From positions 471,445,655 to 471,509,654 of the forward strand of contig CM062808.1 in NCBI GenBank assembly GCA_031772625.1: 64,000 nt of DNA, read 5' to 3'. The DNA comes from Pinus tabuliformis. Its lineage: Eukaryota > Streptophyta > Pinopsida > Pinales > Pinaceae. A model generated the notes under the pieces. The model saw only the letters and a program-made list of their open reading frames with translations. It did not search any database and had not been told where the DNA came from. This document shows positions 11,171-21,903 of this stretch, piece after piece (within the stretch, counting starts at the first letter, position 1; each line of letters opens with the position of its first letter). The translations under genes and the position numbers were made by a program.

Positions 11171-11405
11171 TGTAAAGAAAAATAGGAAAATGTTGCTGAA
11201 AGGTAATGTGGGGGAATGAGTTGTGAATTGAAGTGGGATGACAATGTTTCCCAAAATGAAACTTGATCCTGCTTACAATGCAATTGTTCTTTTCAACCAG
11301 CCTCCCAATCTGAGACCTGCAAAATAATAAATTGTAACATGGCAACCCTTGACAGGGATTATTAGTTAAGCAATCTAATCTACTAGAAAATATATAATGC
11401 AAAGA

Positions 11406-12713
11406 TTAAATGCAATGAGGGGTAGCAGGCTCCCCCAAAAAGATATAATGTGAATCTGCCATGCAAGTGGCCTTAAAATCCTCTTTAGAAATAGGTTGCT
11501 GGTACAAACGGAGCCGATACTCATTCACTAACAATGGTGTTCTAGAATCATCAATTATTAGGAGCCTTACTGTTCCATTGGGAAAAACAATATCTATCTC
11601 ATAAGGTCCCAACCACCTTGTTTGTAATTTTCCTTGAAAATTTTCAAACCAGGATTCATACAATAAAGCCCAATTACCTTTTTGGAACTACTTATGCTTA
11701 ATAGTTTTATCATGCCACCTAGTTCTTTGCTGTTGAATCATGGTTGTTTGATGGATGGCATCCAACCTTTTTTCATCCAATTCCTGAAGCTGCTGCAACC
11801 TACCTGTCTGTGCATCAGTCAAATCAAGGTTAACGGCTAAAGCAGTTCTTAAGGTTTTAATTTCAAATTCTATAGGAAAAACAACACTTTTACCATAGAC
11901 CAATTCATAAGGTGAAAAACCTGTAGTGTTCCTCCAGGTAGTTCTGTAAGCCCATAATGCTTCAGGCAGCCTTTGAAACCAATCCTTTCTATTCTCCTTC
12001 ACTGTTTTTGTTAAAATGGCTTCTATGACTTTATTTGTACTTTCCACCTGACCATTGGCTTGGGGGTGGTAAGGTGTAGTCATTTTATGATTAATATGAT
12101 ATTTCTGAAGTGTAGCTTTAAAACCATGAGAATTGAAAGGAGGTCCTCCATCTGTGACTAGCTCTCTAGGCACTCCAAACCTAACAAATATTTCTTCAAA
12201 TAGAAAGGTTAAAACAGATTCTTCATTAGCTCTAATAAGTGCCTTAGCTTCCACCCATTTAGTCATATAATTTGTACAAACCAATATGTAAACTCTTTGA
12301 TTGGATGGAGGATTGATGGGTCCTATAAAGTCTAGAGCCCATCTTTCAAAGGGTTCAAGTATTACCCGAGGGTTCAGTGGCATTTCATCTCTATGATTAG
12401 GTTGACCCATTCTCTGGCAGCTATCACAGGCCCTGACATATTTCTTTGCATCCTTGAAAAGCGAGGGCCAATAATACCCCATTCTGAGAACTTTATGTGC
12501 TGTTCTCTTATCAGCAAAATGCCCTCCACAAGGGCCATCATGACAAGCCTTCGATATATAATAAACCTCATCTTCTCTAATGCATTTCCGAAATTCCTGA
12601 TCAAGTCCTGTATGAAAAAGACACCCACTTATCCAGTTATACTGAGCACTTTGTTGAAAGATCTTTCTTTTCTCTCTATGTGATAGGTGTGATGGTAACT
12701 TCCCTGCAACCAA
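11406..12713 (-). pseudogene. Integrase of element B
   Basis: One frame of about 435 codons with a single TAG at 11685-11687. The N-terminal zinc-binding region shows GPCGGHFADKRTAHKVL and ACDSCQRMG. The catalytic core has WALDFIGPI, VTDGGPPFNSHGF and HPQANGQVEST, so the D, D and E residues are present. After the stop a C-terminal segment reads TRWLGPYEIDIVFPNGTVRL, the GPY/F module seen in Ty3/gypsy integrases. The protein would insert element cDNA into the genome. The frame differs from RNase H upstream, with overlap at 12629-12713, which marks a frameshift. The catalytic core itself looks undamaged. Confidence 0.88.
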
Positions 12714-13487
12714 ATAATTGATAATGTCTGCATACCAAGGTGAGTGAGCAGATACTGCAAATAGTATTCATCGGGAAAGGAATCATCTACTGGAGTATTG
12801 TCATTAGTTTTTATCCGAGAAAGGAAGTCAGCAACGACATTTTCTTTACCTGGTCGATCCATGATTGTAATATCAAATTCTTGTAATAATAATAACCACC
12901 TGGTAAGTCGGGCATTTGTAACAGATTTGTTCATTAAATACTTAATGGTTGAGTGATCAGTATGAACAAAAGTAGGGTAACGAGTAATATCCTGTCGAAA
13001 TTTATTAATAGCATAAATGACTGCTAAAAATTCCTTTTCGGTGATTGTGTAATTAAGCTTAGTAGGGGTCATATTCTTACTAATGAAATAGATAGCATAA
13101 GGAAGATTATTTTCTTCTTGCCCCAAGACAGCTCCAATTGCAGTATCTGAAGCATCAGAGGATATATGAAAGGGAAGTGCCCAATCAGGTCCCCTTAGAA
13201 TAGGAGCTATAGACAAACTGATGCTTAAGTTCATCAAATGCTTTCTGACAGTCATCAGTCCACTTAAATTCAACATTTTTCATAAGTAACACAAACAAAG
13301 GAGAAGCTATTTTAGAATTTTTTTTGATAAATCTTCTATAATATACAACATGTCCTAAAAAACTTCTTACATCAGTCTGTGTTTAAGGGATAGGAAGAGT
13401 TTGAATTACCTGCACTTTGGATGGATCAACTTGAATCCCTAGGAATTAAATGAAGCGTCCCAATACAATTCCTTCGTTCATCATCAT
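12629..13487 (-). pseudogene. RT C-terminus and RNase H of element B
   Basis: From the hAT insertion site downwards the minus strand encodes the RT thumb/connection region (VDPSKVQVIQTLPIP, TDVRSFLGHVVYYRRFIKK, with stops). A clear RNase H frame follows at 13276-12629: SSDASDTAIGAVLGQ, YAIYFISKNMTPTKLNYTIT, EKEFLAVIYAINKFR, HTDHSTIKYLMNK and GKENVVADFLSRI. The acidic residues (D of SSDAS, E of TEKE, D of HTDH, D of VADFLSR) are present. It would degrade the RNA strand during reverse transcription. The junction to integrase is frameshifted. Confidence 0.85.
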
Positions 13488-14703
13488 CAAGGATAATTTT
13501 AGGGGCGAATGTTCGCCCTTTGGCGAAATTAAGGGGTTTTAAATTTTTAGTGGGTGAATATTTTGTATCATAGTACATTTTTACAAATCACCTCAAATAG
13601 CCTACCTTATTTTAAGGGAGAGGGTAAAAAAAGTAAATTTAGCCCTTGAAATTATGACTTACAACCTTCAATTCGCCCATTTTCAAGAATAGGTTTTATT
13701 TAAGTGAATCCATTCGCCTATTTTCAAGAATAGGTTTTATTTAAGTGAATCCTATGGGCCAAATGCCATATTTATAAAAGAGGTATGGTAAATTAATAAA
13801 AATATAAATAAATGAGAGGTATGGTAAATAAATAAAACAATTTTTATATTTACTCCATAAGTCACCTTATATACATGTAAGGGTGTAAACAAATAAAAAT
13901 ATAAGTAAAGTGGAGGTATGATAAATAAATAAAACGTCTTTTTATACTTACTCAAAAGGTATGGTAAATAAATAAAAATATAAATAAACTAGACGTATCG
14001 TAAATAAATAAAACCTCTTTTTATATTTAGTCCATAACCCTCGTTCTATTTATGAAGGCTCAAGAAAGAGGTTTTATTTAAGTGAATCCTATGGGCCAAA
14101 TACCATATTTGTAAAAGAGGTATGGTAAATTAATAAAAATGTAAATAAACGAGAGGTATGGTAAACAAATAAAATATTTTTTATATTTACTCCATAAGTC
14201 ACCTTATATTTACGAACACTCAAAAAATGGGTTATATTTAGGTGAAACCTATGGCCAAAATACTATGGGACAAATACCATGGACTAGATTGTTATTAATA
14301 CCATGCAAAAGACCATTATTAACCCTAATATTAGAATTAATAAAAATAAAAATCGCACATGGTATTGACCCATGGTATTCACCAAAATGGCACATGGTAT
14401 TGACCCATGGTATTCACCTGGAATGTAGCCTATTTAAATGGGGGAATTAAACCAGCATGTAGCCTATGCTAAGATTCACTAGGACTTTACAAAGTTTTAT
14501 TATTTAGTGAAAGACTCGCCAAGATCTTACAAGATTTTATAATTGAGTAAAATATTCGCCCTGCCTGGTGAAAGATTCGCCAAAAAATTATATATACATA
14601 TTATATTATTGATAAAATCGCCTTCCATTTTTCCTATATACCATGGAGATTCGCCCATTTATTGTATCTATAAATTTAGGGGGGGTTCTTAAAATTTTCC
14701 CTG
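13488..14703. mobile_element. Non-autonomous hAT-like transposon in RT of B, TSD ATCATCAT
   Basis: An 8-bp duplication ATCATCAT lies at 13480-13487 and 14704-14711. The termini are imperfect inverted repeats: CAAGGATAATTTTAG at the left, CAGGGAAAATTTTAAG at the right (reverse complement). Eight-base TSDs and CA(G)GG-type ends are hallmarks of hAT elements. The 1216-bp interior has no transposase. It is A/T-rich with many TTCGCC/GGCGAA words near both ends (subterminal repeats), a 36-45 bp duplication at 13673-13755, repeated GAGGTATGGTAAATAAAT words, and CCATGGTATT words near 14280-14420. Removing it and one TSD rejoins the RT frame, so the call is strong. Confidence 0.88.
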
Positions 14704-14711
14704 ATCATCAT

Positions 14712-16188
14712 ATGGCATTTTTCGGTACTTAAAGAAAGGTGAGCTTGTATACAACGTTTAAGTACTTTCTCAAGGTTTTGTAATGCATCTTCAAAAGTCA
14801 CACCATAAGGAGTAAAGTCATCCATAAATATCTCCATAGAGTCATTAAGCATATCAATTTTTTTTTTTTATCACTACTCTTTGAAACGTTGCTGGAGCAT
14901 TAAATAGTCGAAATGGGAGAACTCTATAGGCAAAATTTCCCCATGGACTAGTAAAAGTGGTCTTGTCTTGGTCTTGAGGTGCAATTTTGATTTGGTTATA
15001 TCCGCTAAAACCATCTAAAAAGGAAAAGAATCTCTTCCTTGACAAGTTGTCTAGCACCTGATCAATAAATGGAAAGGGGAAATGATCTTTTTGAGTGGCT
15101 TTGTTTAAGGCTCTATAATCTACACACACTCTCCATTTCTCGTTTTTCTTAGGTACTATCACTAATGGAGAAACCCATTCACTGTCAGATATAGGGTATA
15201 TAAACCTTGCATTAAGAAATTTTTGAAGTTCTTCTTTAACAATTTCCCTCAAATTGGGATTCATTCGCCTCTGGGGTTGATAGACTGGTCGGCATCCTTC
15301 TTTAATATAGATACAGTGAGTACATAATTCAGGGGAGATCCCCTTCATATCTGTGTAGTCCCATGCGAATGCTTCCTTATTTTCACGAAGTAACTTCATT
15401 AACTGTTGTGTTTCAGCATCTGTCAAGTTAGGGTTTATGTTCAATGTTTTGCCAGGTTCGATTTCTACTGTTACACTCTTAGAGGAGATAGCAGTTGATG
15501 TTTGAGATGAATTTTCAGATTTAAGATTTTCCTGTGTTTCAGGTTCCAAAATTGCAGTTAATTGATTATATGTTTCAGAGGCGACTGAGGAGGGTTCAGA
15601 AATAAAATTACTAATTACTTCATCCTCTGTGGTGTCTTTAAAGGTTAAGGCTTGTCCAATAGTCAAAATGGGTTGAGTGTCATTATCCTCATAGTCTAAC
15701 CATATAGAATTATCATTGTTAATCATAGGTGTAGCATGAGGGTAGAGAGTGAGCTGCTTAGTTTCACATCCATTAGAAATTGTCATTGAGCCTGATCTAC
15801 AACTGATAAAGGCATCTGTTGTAGCCAGCCAGGGTCTCCCCAGAATCAGTGGATGCCCCCCCAACTTTGTTTTAGTCTGCAATACAACAAAGTCAGCTGG
15901 GTAATTCCAAGATTCAATTGAAATGATGAGGTCTTCAATAACCCCTTCTGGTTTAATTGTGGAATGGTCAACTAGCTTCAGGATAGTTGGTGTCTCTCTA
16001 ATTACATTTTTTAGCTGTAATAATTGTGTAGTTTCAAGGGTCATGATATTTATAGTATCACCTAAGTCTACCAGAACTCGTGAAACAATAGTTTTTCCAA
16101 CCTGTACTGTGACCGTAGGATGACCGGGATCACCATATTTGACAGGAGGGGTTTTTCCTAACATTAAAGCAGCTAGATCACCCATCAC
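14712..16188 (-). pseudogene. pol: Protease and reverse transcriptase N-part of element B
   Basis: The frame 16188-14854 encodes MMGDLAALMLGKTPPVKYGD, then a retropepsin with VLVDLGDTINIM; the usual DSG/DTG catalytic triad reads DLG, which should inactivate it. A PLILGRPWL flap region follows, then a linker, then RT: PLVIVPKKNEKWRVCVDYRA, LNKATQKDHFPFPFIDQVLD, FFSFLDGFSGYNQIKIAP and FTSPWGNFAYRVLPFRLFNA. A run of A (plus-strand T) near 14862-14873 shifts the frame, after which SMEIFMDDFTPYG carries the catalytic MDD. The hAT-like element interrupts the frame after EKCHMM. RT would copy element RNA. This copy is dead. Confidence 0.88.
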
Positions 16189-18331
16189 ATGAACTGTAAG
16201 GGAACTTTAGCTTTCCTACCAGGTTTCTTGATGCAAATGTCTCTGACAGTTCTGGCGTAAATCGGTACATCTCTGAGTGCTTGCAAAAGTGGAATTTTAA
16301 CATACATATTTTGTAATTCCCTTAAAAGATTAAAGGCAGGTGGCTCAGGTGTCTTAGTGAGAGCTAAATGCTTAGGGAATGGTGGCTCTGCTGTTTCAGC
16401 AGTTTTATTAGAGGATGGCTTGACTGTTTCAGCACCCTTATTGGATGATTTATCCTTTTCTGTCTCTTCTTTATCAGAGTCAGAAGAAGTAATATCATCA
16501 ATAATAGGCTCAACTATTCTCCCAGACCGCAAATGGATATCATTACACTGCAGAGGGAGAACATGAGATATAGGCTGGTTCTGAATATCGATAACTTGCA
16601 CAACTTTATTATTATTAGGATTAGGGTTTGGTTGTACAGGTAGCTGGGGCCTCATTGTCTGATTATTCGGTGGAGCACTTGATGGTAGAGAGAGAGGTTG
16701 CTGATACTGAGGAAATTGGTTTGGAAAGGGTATTTGCTGAGCTCTCTAGTTTGGGTTCCATTGATTAAAATAGGGTTGCTGTGAAGGCCAAGGAGTCCAC
16801 ATTGTAGGATCTACAAAGGGAGGGTTTGTTTGTTGCATGGGTGGGAAATTCATTTGGTTGAAGGGGGGGTATTGCATTTGATTGAAGGGCGGGTAATTTG
16901 CTTGATTAAAAGAAGGATAATTATTCCAACGATTAAATGGCATGCTAGAGTTCGTACCTTGTCCTCGAGGTTTCCATCGCCTCCTTTGTGTTAGCAAATA
17001 AACCGCTTCAGCTTCCTCCTCAGTTGGTTGTAAGGCTGCTTTTATTCCTGGTAAAGAGGGACATTGTTGAGTTTCATGGTCCTTCTCGCAAATGGTACAA
17101 ATTGGTACCTTGTCTAATGGACATTCCCTTAGTGGATGTTTTTCTCTGCATTTAGTATAGAAGACAGCCAAAGAAACTTCTACCTCTGCTTGTTTCCTTT
17201 TAACATGCAAGGTATCAATTTGTGAAGAAAAAGAACTTAACATTTCAGTTTTAAATTCTTCAAGTAGATTACCTATTTCAACTCTTGTTGCTCCCCCACT
17301 GGCTGATTTTTGGACTCTTGAATATGTACTATCCCTGCTTTTTGATCTGTTTGCAGCTCCTCTTGAACATCTCTTACAGAGGTTGACAATTTCATCATAT
17401 GATTCCTTAGATATATCTCCTTTACCAAGCATATTTAACATGTCTAAACAGTCATCCCGTACCCCTTTCAATAATATTGTCTTAAGAATGTCCTTGCTTA
17501 CATTAGGGTGATCAGATCTCTGCAGATTATATTGTAATCTTTCCATAAAGTCTTCCAAATTTTCGTCCTCCTTCTAAACCATCCTGAATAGTTTCTCCTT
17601 TTTCTCTCTTGTCTGGCAATAGTCTTGATATTTGGCTAGAAACTTCTCCTTCATCTGCTCCCATGTTGTGATCACATGACCTCCCAGGCTCATGAACCAT
17701 CTTAGTGCATTTCCTTTTAATGTTGCTGGAAATAACTTCAACTTTTGAGCATTAGTAACATAATCATAACTTCGACACAATATATCAAACTCAAAAAGAA
17801 ATTCATTAGGGTCTTTAGATGATAAACCATGGAAGTTAGGTAAGGCTGAGAGTGGAATGTTCTTCATAGGAGTTGCCCCTTTGGGAAGATCTTCGATAGG
17901 TAATTCCAAGGTGGAGAGAGAATTCTCGCCTCTCCCTTCTCCTCTTCCATGTCCCCCACCAAAGATTCCTTCATTGTCTCGTCCATTGGTTGTTCCCCTG
18001 TTGCACTTGCCTGGTCTTCAGCACTTTCTGTTGGACCCTCAATGTCCTGAATTGGTTCTTCAACTTCTATTGGCCCCTCAATATCTTCTATTGGTTCTTC
18101 AATGTCCTCTACTAGTTCCTTAGTATGTTCAAGTGTCTCTTTAGCCCTTTTAGGATCCACTACTTCCTCCGTTTCATAGTTCATTTGGAGAGAGTGCTGA
18201 GTCTGTGGCCTCTGAGAGCTTAACCTCTGAGAAGTTTCAGCTTTTGAGATGATTTCATCAATAAAAGTTTTTCTTCCTCCTCTTCCTTTGCCCTTGCCAC
18301 CTGTAGGGTTAGTTTTCTTGTGTCCTCTCAT
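16185..18331 (-). pseudogene. gag: Gag polyprotein of element B
   Basis: The start region 18331-17864 is a basic then acidic Glu/Pro-rich N-terminus (RGHKKTNPTGGKGKGRGG). A frameshift near 17880-17910 moves to the frame that continues from 17909 to 16185 with two TAG stops (17574-17576 and near 16746). The capsid-like domain shows PNFHGLSSKDPNEFLFEFD, FPATLKGNALRWFMSL and WEQMKEKFLAKYQ. After the first stop comes KEDENLEDFMERLQYNLQRS, where relatives have Q before KEDE, so TAG replaces CAG. A Cys/His nucleocapsid follows (CREKHPLREC, CTICEKDHETQQC), then Asn/Pro-rich NYPPFNQM repeats. The end overlaps the pol frame at 16185-16188. Confidence 0.85.
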
Positions 18332-18386
18332 GCATCGCGTACATCTAAAAGAAAGTCATTAATGCTTTTAAAATCTATGATTTCCT

Positions 18387-18404
18387 TCCCTGGAAACGAC
18401 GCCA
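18387..18404 (-). other. Primer binding site, tRNA-Asp-like (element B)
   Basis: The minus strand reads TGGCGTCGTTTCCAGGGA, three bases after the LTR end. It differs from the Athila/Tat tRNA-Asp site TGGCGCCGTTGCCGGGGA at only a few positions. Confidence 0.75.
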
Positions 18405-18407
18405 AAA

Positions 18408-18462
18408 TGTTGGTCACTTTAATTACTTATTGATTTAAACAACCAAGTGCTACACAAATTGT
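18408..18462 (-). repeat. 5' LTR remnant of element B
   Basis: Only about 55 bp of LTR survive (TGTTGGTCACTTTAATTACT and onward to ACACAAATTGT). The matching end of the 3' LTR is at 5895-5949. Beyond 18462 the sequence is element A coding DNA, so a deletion removed about 1.2 kb of LTR and the outer junction; no TSD can be read on this side. Confidence 0.8.
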
Positions 18463-18475
18463 TGCAAAAGAAGCC

Positions 18476-19390
18476 TTGGCCAAGTATTCAAATTCTTATA
18501 AGAATGCTTATATTGGTTCTTTTGAAAAACATACCAGAGGCATAGGTTCCAAGCTAATGTCCAAGATGAGCTATGAAGGAAAAGGATTGGGAAAACATGC
18601 ACAAGGTATTGTTGAGCCAATAATGGTTGAGGAAAGGCCTAAGTATTTGGGTCTTGGTTATGGACAGTCTTATGGAGAGAGTTACAAAGCTACCATGAAG
18701 GCCATTGAAACAGTTCCAAAAAGGAGTTTCATTGCAGGTCCTCTACCTTGGAAGTGTGAGGATTGTATTCAGGAGGAATGCAATAGATCGAAACATCATT
18801 TGCATGATGCATTTGTTCAAAAGCACATACTTGAACCAGAGAGTTGTGGAAACTTTGACAACCTTGAAGAAAGTGATGGTGTTCCAAAGAGAGCCACTTC
18901 TTCATTTGCTTCACCTCCTCATGAAGGCATTAAAGGTGAAAGAGGTAGGTATAAATCTGGTTCTAAACACATTCCTTTTGATTTGGTAAAGCATGGAAAA
19001 AGAATTGCATGTTCCTTTCGTGGTTTGGATAACCATTATGTTTCTAGATGTTGGAAGAGGATGGCCACATACATGAAACTTTTGAAGGAAAAGAAGCAAG
19101 CATCCAAAGGTCCACAGGACAAGGAAAATCATGCTGTCAAAAGGATGCACGTATGTTGCACTTATTTCCATAAGCAAGGGCATCTTGTTGAAAGGTGTTG
19201 GACTCTGAATCCAGCACTGCTTCCACCAAAGTTGAAGGAGAAGGTGGAAAAATAAAATGGCAAGGATGGAAATAAAGATTCCATGATTGATGTGGTTCAG
19301 GATGATTCATATATTGATGCTGATGTGCAAACAAAGGAGGGACCTTTAAAATGGATTGGTAAGAAATGGTTAGAATTCTTATCCAATTAA
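18476..19390 (+). pseudogene. G-patch plus zinc-knuckle protein of element A
   Basis: Residues about 18-60 form a G-patch: [20 protein letters not shown], then HAQGIVEPI and [10 protein letters not shown], with the ordered glycines and the (K/R)P..LGLG end seen in RNA-helicase-associated G-patch proteins. Two Cys/His segments follow: [15 protein letters not shown] and [15 protein letters not shown] (C-x2/3-..H-x4-C-like). The first stop is TAA at 19253-19255, but the frame continues sensibly (DSMIDVVQDDSYIDADVQTK, WIGKKWLEFLSN) to a second TAA at 19388. The start is cut by element B, so the true N-terminus may be near 5812. It is the only sizable ORF of A and probably a gag-like RNA-binding protein. 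A G-patch is known in betaretroviral protease precursors, but here there is no protease beside it. Confidence 0.65.
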
Positions 19391-20200
19391 GACTGCATGT
19401 CCTTTGATGCATCTGTTTGCATTTCTTTGTGGAATAAATGCAAGTTGCAGGATCTTACCAAAATGGTAAATAGAAAGAAGTTGAGTAGGAAAATCACTTT
19501 ATTGCTGCAACAGTATGTTCATTTCAGCTTTGAAAGTATAGTGTACTTAAGTGAAAGTTGAAATATGGAATGCATGCATGAGCATGAGATGCATGTAATG
19601 TTGGCTTGGGAGAAGCTTACTTGGTCTCCGAAATGGAGATAATGATGAAGTGTTTCATCTTTTGGAAAAGAGTCCTAAAGGTCTTTTTCTACATGCTTGA
19701 CCTGAAGGGTCATTTGTTTTAAAAGCATGTTTTATTGGCTTGTTATCTAGTCAATCATTTGTATGCAGATATAAGACATGGAAGGGTTCACAAGATGTGC
19801 AATCTATTTCTTTTTTGAAGCAGGAGTTAGCCCATGCAGTTGTTGTCTGTATGCCTACTGTTGTTAACAGTTGTTATTGGCAGCTTTTCAAACAGGTACA
19901 AATGAAAGTTTTGTGGAGCATATGTACTTCATATTTGTTTGAGCCACCTTGGATCAAGGATCAAGGCAAAGAAGTTGAAACTACCTTCTATAAACTTCAC
20001 AGCAGAAGTTCTGCATGAAGTCAAGGAGGAAAATAATTCTTCCCGAGACGACCAACCCATCTAAGAAGGGAAGTGGTTAGAGGTTTTTGCGAAGGCAAGT
20101 GTAGGGAGGCTGAAAGAAGAGCGTGTTGTTACTCTCATTTACTGCACATATCAGTATATTAGTCTTTTTGTGGACCAAAAGTTCCTTTAGTGGGAAGGTG
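19391..20200 (+). other. Element A interior, right part, with polypurine tract
   Basis: Decayed sequence with no convincing protein. It ends in AGTGGGAAGGTG (20189-20200) immediately before the 3' LTR, the expected polypurine tract for a plus-strand element. Confidence 0.6.
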
Positions 20201-21903
20201 TGATCTGAATTGGATCCTTAAACTCTCTTAAAGCTACCCGAACTCTATAAAAACTCATACTGAAGTTTAAAGTCTTGCAGATGTCAAAGCCTATTAGAAA
20301 TACCTTTGAACAACGACAGTTTGTAGCCATCATGGAACAATGAGGACCTCGGTCGAAGTGCACGGTCCGAGGCCCATGGAGGCTGTGCAGTGGCGCAAAC
20401 TGGCAAATGGGAAATCCAGATCAGAAAACAGAGGCCGTTTCTGATGCGTGATTCTAATCGCACATCATTGGGAAAAAACCCTTGAGAAGGAAAAGCCCCG
20501 AGCGCACGGTCAAAGGGAAGCCAGAAAACTGTGGGAAAAGCGATAAAACCAAAGGCGGGTCCCGCACTCCAAAATCGACGAAATATTGGAGGCATTTCGC
20601 GCGGTAAGTGGGTTTGTCAGAGGACCCAACGATTCCATACGTTGATTGACGCATGTCTGTGGCAAATGAGAGAGAAACCTTCTCTCATCATAGGCTAACG
20701 TTCGAGAAAGTTATCTGCGCAATAAGAGCCATAACCGTAGGATCTGGAGGCTCTAGATCTACTGGCAGAGATTGCGCCTAATGGATGATCGGATTTGACA
20801 GGGAAAATAAGCCACAATGCAAGTTCGATTTGACCATTGAGTTGGTAGATAAATCATGTCACAGAGTAACCAAAATAATGGACCATTGAGGAAGAGCTGG
20901 TGCACAGTTCGTGAAGGGAAAAGTGGCCACCTCCCTATGAAACATTTCACAGTGGTGATGATGCAGAAGTAGGGAATGCCAAGCAGATAGAGGCAGGCAA
21001 TCCAAAGAGATGGAAGAGGAAGTGAACAATCATGACACAAGTTGGCTTTGAGCCACAAACAGACAAAGAATAAAAAGGCAGGGGAAAAAAGAGAGTAGCC
21101 TAGGAAGTAGTAAGCAGACTTGGAAGTAGAGAAACTAGAGTCGAGCTCATTGTAATAGGCAGAGCCACCAGAGGTTGGAGGCAGAGCCGTAAAGCCAGAG
21201 AGCTCAGTTGACATCAGCGTATTGTTGTTGAAGTTGCTTGGAGGTTGAGTGACTCATAGAGGCATGCAAAGGTCGAGAGAAAGAGCTTAGAGAAGCTAGA
21301 GCAGAGAGCTGCGAACCATAGCCAGAGCCAAGAGCTAGAGCGAGCACCAGAAGCGAGAGCTGAGAGCCAGAACTAGAGCCCGCGCTAGAGAGCCAGAGCC
21401 AGAGTCAGAGCCAAGAGCCAGAGCAAAAGCCAGAGCCAGAGCTAGAAAGCCGAAGAGCTCCAAGAGCCAAGGGATAAGATGGTGCTCTGAGCCCAATGTT
21501 CCTGTGTAAAACATTGGAGTTGAGTGTGGAACTTGTAAAAGAACTATTTCCATAAACCCAGGGAGCCTAGTCGAGTTGACTAGAGCTCAAGGAGACGTAG
21601 CCCAAGATATCAGGGTGAACTCCATATTATATTGTTGTCTTATGTTTTTGTTTTTTTTATTGCTACTTTAACTACTGTTATATGCATTTATATATTAGTT
21701 TAAGCACATTCCCATATCAACACAAACAACAGATTTTAAAGTAAATAATCAGCTAAAAACAAATACAAGCATACACCTTATTTTCAAGCATTTCTTAATT
21801 CTGCATTGGTTAATCATTAAGACTTGGGAAAATTTAAAGTTTTGGAAGTGGGAGAGGTTCTTGTAAGTTAGACAAGAATCCTGAGAGCCCCATTTTCAGA
21901 TCA
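20201..21903 (+). repeat. 3' LTR of element A, full length
   Basis: 1703 bp from TGATCTGAATTGG to TTTTCAGATCA, followed by the CTCGA target duplication. It contains about 1,378 bp absent from the 5' LTR. The middle holds an AGAGCC-rich simple repeat (about 21315-21475) and a segment near 21560-21640 that looks like a leader/U5 region. Long antisense open frames over the simple repeat are artefacts of its composition. Confidence 0.85.
21315..21475. repeat. Degenerate (AGAGCC)n hexamer repeat
   Basis: About 160 bp of AGAGCCAGAGCCAGAG-like sequence with GAGCTAGAGC variants inside the A 3' LTR. The antisense translation is Leu/Ala-rich and not a gene. Confidence 0.8.

Larger units (their letters stand above)
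5895..18462 (-). mobile_element. Element B: Ty3/gypsy (Tat/Athila-type) retrotransposon nested in A
   Basis: Minus-strand order is truncated 5' LTR (18462-18408), tRNA-Asp-like primer site, gag, protease, RT, RNase H, integrase, a large extra ORF, a polypurine tract, and a 3' LTR (7149-5895). The two LTR copies agree over about 55 bp (GTCACTTTAATT(G/A)CTTATTG and onward) and then diverge because the 5' LTR is cut short. A 1.2 kb hAT-like element is inserted in RT. An ORF downstream of integrase is typical of the Tat and Athila lineages. All reading frames are broken, so B is dead. Confidence 0.88.
5132..21903 (+). mobile_element. Element A: LTR retrotransposon with nested B, TSD CTCGA
   Basis: Exact 5-bp target duplications CTCGA lie at 5127-5131 and 21904-21908. 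The termini are TGATC(T/C)(G/A)AA...TTTTCAGATCA, with an inverted TGATCTGAA/TTCAGATCA at the 3' LTR. A primer site TGGTATCAGAGC (5459-5470, initiator-Met tRNA type) follows the 5' LTR, and a purine-rich tract AGTGGGAAGGTG precedes the 3' LTR. Removing nested element B leaves an interior of only about 2.2 kb, with a G-patch/zinc-knuckle ORF and no pol, so A is a non-autonomous (LARD-like) element. The host sequence joined across the TSD matches the other family-R copies, confirming the insertion. Confidence 0.9.

Noticed and set aside
10984..11402. Small genes on both strands over the 34-bp repeat
   Set aside because: Open frames arise from the repeat unit; no family similarity.
18705..19183. 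Overlapping frames opposite or offset to the G-patch ORF
   Set aside because: They are out-of-frame shadows of a frame with clear G-patch and knuckle motifs.
21335..21553. Antisense open frame over the AGAGCC repeat
   Set aside because: Low-complexity Leu/Ala sequence produced by the hexamer repeat.
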